A stretch of 7,886 bases of DNA from Deltaproteobacteria bacterium (GTDB lineage Bacteria > Desulfobacterota > DSM-4660 > Desulfatiglandales > Desulfatiglandaceae), in NCBI GenBank assembly GCA_013349725.1, contig DUZB01000250.1, positions 1-7,886 of the forward strand, in the 5' to 3' direction. The notes under the pieces are model-generated. The model made no database searches and was not told the origin of the DNA. It saw nothing but the letters and a program-made list of their open reading frames with translations. Both the position numbers and the translations under genes were made by a program. How positions within the stretch are numbered: position 1 is the first letter of the stretch; each line of letters begins with the position of its first letter. Below, one piece after another: positions 7,036 through 7,886 of the stretch.

Positions 7036-7886
7036 GGCAGCCCGTGCTGGTTCAGTTTTTCCATGAAAGGCGCCGGATCGAACTGCTCCATGTTGTAAAC
7101 ACCTTTGCCCCGCCACGCACCTGTCATGAGCATCATGGCGCCGATCATTGCGGGAACTCCCGTTGTGTAGGAAATGGCCTGGGAACGGACCTCTTCATAG
7201 GCCTTCTCGTGATCGCAGATATTGTAGATATAGTATTCTTTCGGTTTTCCGTCCTTTGTTCCCTTCATGAGACAGCCGATACAGGTTCGCCCTTTCGTCA
7301 GAGGGCCAAGGGACGCGGGATCCGGAAGCAGCGCTTTGAGGAACTGGAGCGGGACAATCTGTTGTCCTTGATACTCCACAGGATCGATTCGGGTCATCCC
7401 CACATTCTGGAGAACCTCCAGGTGCTTGAGATAATTATCGGAAAAGGTCATCCAGAATCGGGCTCGACGAATTCCGGGAATGTGCATGGTAAGCGATTCC
7501 AATTCCTCATGATACATGAGGTAGATCTTCCGGGCACCGATCCCTTCCGGAAAATCAAAGTCCCTCGAAACCGATAGGGGCGCCGTTTCCACCCATTTCC
7601 CTTCTTCAAAAAACCGACCCTTCGCAGTCACCTCCCGGATATTGATTTCCGGATTGAAATTGGTAGCAAAGGGTTTTCCATGGTCCCCCGCGTTGCAGTC
7701 AATGATATCCAGTTCTTCGATAGTGTCAAAATGGTTCTTTTTTGCCCAGGCGCAGAAAACATTGGTCACACCCGGATCAAAACCACTGCCTAAAAGAGCC
7801 ATAATCCCCCGTTCCCTGAAACGATCCTGATAGTCCCACTGCCATTGGTAACAAAAACGGGCTTCATCGGGCGGTTCATAGTTGGC
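7014..7886 (-). CDS. Carboxynorspermidine/carboxyspermidine synthase (saccharopine dehydrogenase-like), 5' end outside window
   Basis: This enzyme would reductively condense aspartate semialdehyde with a diamine, using NAD(P)H, to give carboxynorspermidine or carboxyspermidine, in the cytoplasm. The frame stays open from the right edge for 290 codons to a TAG at 7016..7014. An internal Met at 7802 is not the start, because the 28 codons before it encode conserved family sequence (ANYEPPDEARF, then QWQWDYQDRF). Visible landmarks are GSGFDPGVTNVF just after that Met, the middle segment with DCNAGDHGKPFATNFNPE, and the C-terminal TTGVPAMIGAMMLMTGAW. Family members are usually about 400 residues, so roughly 110 N-terminal residues with the Rossmann nucleotide-binding loop lie outside. 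The next gene, the matching decarboxylase, overlaps its end by 22 nt, which strongly supports the assignment over a true lysine-pathway saccharopine dehydrogenase. The agmatinase in the operon makes putrescine the likely substrate, hence carboxyspermidine. Confidence 0.93.
   Translation of the reverse strand, partial: ANYEPPDEARFCYQWQWDYQDRFRERGIMALLGSGFDPGVTNVFCAWAKKNHFDTIEELDIIDCNAGDHGKPFATNFNPEINIREVTAKGRFFEEGKWVETAPLSVSRDFDFPEGIGARKIYLMYHEELESLTMHIPGIRRARFWMTFSDNYLKHLEVLQNVGMTRIDPVEYQGQQIVPLQFLKALLPDPASLGPLTKGRTCIGCLMKGTKDGKPKEYYIYNICDHEKAYEEVRSQAISYTTGVPAMIGAMMLMTGAWRGKGVYNMEQFDPAPFMEKLNQHGLPWTEVIL

Noticed and set aside
7036..7116. Longer N-terminus for NspC starting at 7116
   Set aside because: The extra 27 residues lie wholly within the upstream synthase gene and are not family-like; recognisable sequence starts just after the ATG at 7035.

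Overview
All coding sequence lies on the minus strand, so the window reads from right to left. It is densely packed: seven genes, two cut by the window edges, with short overlaps or gaps of at most about 50 bases and no gene-free stretch over 300 bases. No rRNA, tRNA, CRISPR array, insertion sequence or origin was seen. The moderately GC-rich composition, the carboxy(nor)spermidine route next to an agmatinase, and a molybdenum hydroxylase of the kind common in anaerobes suggest an anaerobic bacterium, perhaps Desulfobacterota (former Deltaproteobacteria). This placement is an inference and no taxonomic marker is present.

Region 1 (right edge to about 5003) is a polyamine block. It holds the C-terminal three-quarters of a carboxy(nor)spermidine synthase (Lys1/saccharopine dehydrogenase-like), a complete carboxy(nor)spermidine decarboxylase (nspC) and an agmatinase (speB). 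The first two genes overlap by 22 nt and the last two by 4 nt (ATGA), which indicates one translationally coupled operon. Agmatinase would make putrescine from agmatine. The synthase would condense putrescine with aspartate semialdehyde to carboxyspermidine, and NspC would decarboxylate that to spermidine. This route needs no S-adenosylmethionine, and no speD or speE was seen. An arginine decarboxylase would be expected outside the window.

Region 2 (about 4966 to 2541) is a second coupled pair, 37 nt downstream of speB. The first gene encodes an unrecognised three-part protein: a degenerate RsbW-like ATPase fold, then a GNAT-like domain, then a second possibly GNAT-like half. The second encodes a HisC-like PLP aminotransferase, starting in a 4-nt ATGA overlap with the first. 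This pair is the least understood part of the window. A hairpin precedes the first gene's ribosome binding site, and a stronger perfect hairpin covers the aminotransferase stop codon.

Region 3 (2501 to left edge) encodes the molybdopterin-binding large subunit of a xanthine dehydrogenase-family hydroxylase. The N-terminus of what is probably its [2Fe-2S] small subunit follows and is cut by the left edge. The FAD subunit is not in the window. Whether this region shares a transcript with the polyamine genes depends on what the stop-codon hairpin does.
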